Assembly: GCF_000331005.1 (NCBI RefSeq)
Contig: NZ_AEJB01000343.1
Location: 1-64,000, forward strand
From: Streptomyces turgidiscabies Car8
GTDB lineage: Bacteria; Actinomycetota; Actinomycetes; Streptomycetales; Streptomycetaceae
Reading direction: 5' to 3'
Length of the DNA stretch: 64,000 nt
Shown: piece after piece, positions 63,254 through 64,000 of the stretch
Layout of the letters: every line of letters begins with the position of its first letter
Numbering within the stretch: the first letter of the stretch is position 1
Translations under genes and position numbers: made by a program
The notes under the pieces: generated by a model
Seen by the model: only the letters and a program-made list of their open reading frames with translations
What the model was told of the DNA's origin: nothing
Databases searched by the model: none

Positions 63254-64000
63254 CTACCGCACTGTCCGCAGGAAGATGTCCGTCACCCCGTTCGTGTCCC
63301 CTTCCACCAGATCGGGTGAGGCCGACTCGAACGCGACGACCGTGCCGTCGGCGTTGACCGAGGGGTGCCCGGCCGGGAGGTCGTTGCGGCCTCCCCAGCG
63401 ATCGACGCTGACCAACTGCCTCTTCCCCGTGGCGATTTCGAGCAGGTACACCGAACTGCCCGAGGTGTACGCGAACTCTGTGCCGTGCCTGGAGAGCGAG
63501 GGCTGGGCGCCCCTGACCCGGGCCGTGGTGGTGCCGGTGTCGAGGTCCCGGACACAGACGTACCGGCCCTGCTGGAAGGCGATCGTCCGGCCGCTGAGGG
63601 AGGGGGCCGAGGCGCCGACCGCGACCTTCGACAGGTCGCCGGTGTCCAGGTCACGGACGTAGACGTCGCCGCCCTGCTCGAAGGCGATGTACCGGCCGTC
63701 GTAGTCGATGGACGGGTTGCCCGCCGGACCGCCCGAGGGCGCGCTGACCACGTCCGTGGTGCCGCCGTCCAACTTGAAGCGGTAGACGCGGGGTTGCGGG
63801 TCCGGGTCGGCGTCGGTGGCGGGCAGGGTCGCCGCGTAGGTGACCCCCTGGCAGGTGGGGCTGATCCGGGGCCGCCCCATCCAGGCAAAGCGGATCCCCT
63901 GGTAGGAGTCCAGGGTGGTGACCTGGCCGACTGAGCGGTAGCGGACGTGGACCTCCGGGGCGCCGTCGGCGGCGGACCGGACCAGGTAGCCCACCATGCG
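63254..64000 (-). CDS. TolB/WD40-like beta-propeller protein, 5' end beyond the window
   Basis: At least 247 residues are visible and the frame stays open at the right edge. Repeated blades have the PD40 pattern: GNPSIDYDGRYIAFEQGGDV, YVRDLDTGDLSKV, APSLSGRTIAFQQG, VSVDRWGG, then HPSVNADGTVVAFES and GVTDIFLRTV at the C-terminus. Such repeats form beta-propellers, often in exported proteins of Streptomyces, but no signal can be judged because the N-terminus is missing. The ATG at 63997 looks internal. Function unknown. Confidence 0.8.
   Translation of the reverse strand, partial: RMVGYLVRSAADGAPEVHVRYRSVGQVTTLDSYQGIRFAWMGRPRISPTCQGVTYAATLPATDADPDPQPRVYRFKLDGGTTDVVSAPSGGPAGNPSIDYDGRYIAFEQGGDVYVRDLDTGDLSKVAVGASAPSLSGRTIAFQQGRYVCVRDLDTGTTTARVRGAQPSLSRHGTEFAYTSGSSVYLLEIATGKRQLVSVDRWGGRNDLPAGHPSVNADGTVVAFESASPDLVEGDTNGVTDIFLRTVR

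Overview
The window looks like chromosomal DNA from a Streptomyces or a close relative. It is very GC-rich, uses many GTG and TTG starts, has secreted enzymes with Tat signals and ricin-type lectin domains, and carries a 2-methylisoborneol locus with a Family 2B encapsulin. I see no tRNA, rRNA, CRISPR array, intact insertion sequence or origin. All functional calls are by reading protein motifs; no database search was possible.

0.2-34.4 kb is a carbohydrate-use region. It opens with a broken TetR fragment at the left edge. A secreted GH43 exo-beta-1,3-galactanase-like enzyme and a Tat-exported GH29 alpha-L-fucosidase diverge from a shared promoter region. After a strip of decayed genes (amidase remnant, unknown remnant) and a small DUF2809 membrane protein comes a cytoplasmic operon of three translationally coupled glycosidases on the minus strand (GH3, GH1, GH31 alpha-xylosidase). 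It faces a GH36 and a GH43 gene on the plus strand. Two identical GAAGCGCTTC palindromes sit in that divergent promoter, and a LacI-type regulator lies nearby. A two-subunit 3-oxoacid CoA-transferase with a divergent IclR regulator interrupts the sugar genes. A second Tat-exported GH29 fucosidase then diverges from a long plus-strand series: sugar ABC transporter (lipoprotein, double ATPase, permease), L-fuconate dehydratase, a remnant of a fuconolactonase-type amidohydrolase, RbsD/FucU mutarotase, zinc alcohol dehydrogenase, KduD-like SDR, KDPG-type aldolase, PfkB sugar-acid kinase, fucose-dehydrogenase-like aldo-keto reductase and a FadR-type GntR regulator. The glycosidases fit fucosylated, galactose- and xylose-containing plant glycans such as xyloglucan or type II arabinogalactan. 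The catabolic operon combines an oxidative L-fucose route with a uronate-type KDG route.

34.6-55.7 kb is the most unusual region: a minus-strand gene cluster for a PUFA-synthase-like (Pfa) secondary lipid. Transcription order is acyl-CoA dehydrogenase, SCO6745-family protein, SnoaL-like protein, PfaD-type enoyl reductase, a PfaA-like KS-AT-ACP-KR-DH megasynthase with only one ACP, a PfaC-like KS-CLF-AT-DH-DH megasynthase, a PaaK-like adenylating ligase, and a ThiF-nitroreductase fusion. No thioesterase, acyltransferase of the AGPAT kind or phosphopantetheinyl transferase is visible. The product is unknown.

56.6-60.4 kb is the 2-methylisoborneol locus: Family 2B encapsulin shell protein with a cyclic-nucleotide-binding-like insert, 2-MIB synthase with a long disordered N-terminus, and geranyl diphosphate C-methyltransferase. 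The right end holds a secreted S8 protease with a P-domain, remnants of an IS110-type transposase and of a pentapeptide-repeat protein, and a TolB-like beta-propeller protein that runs off the window.
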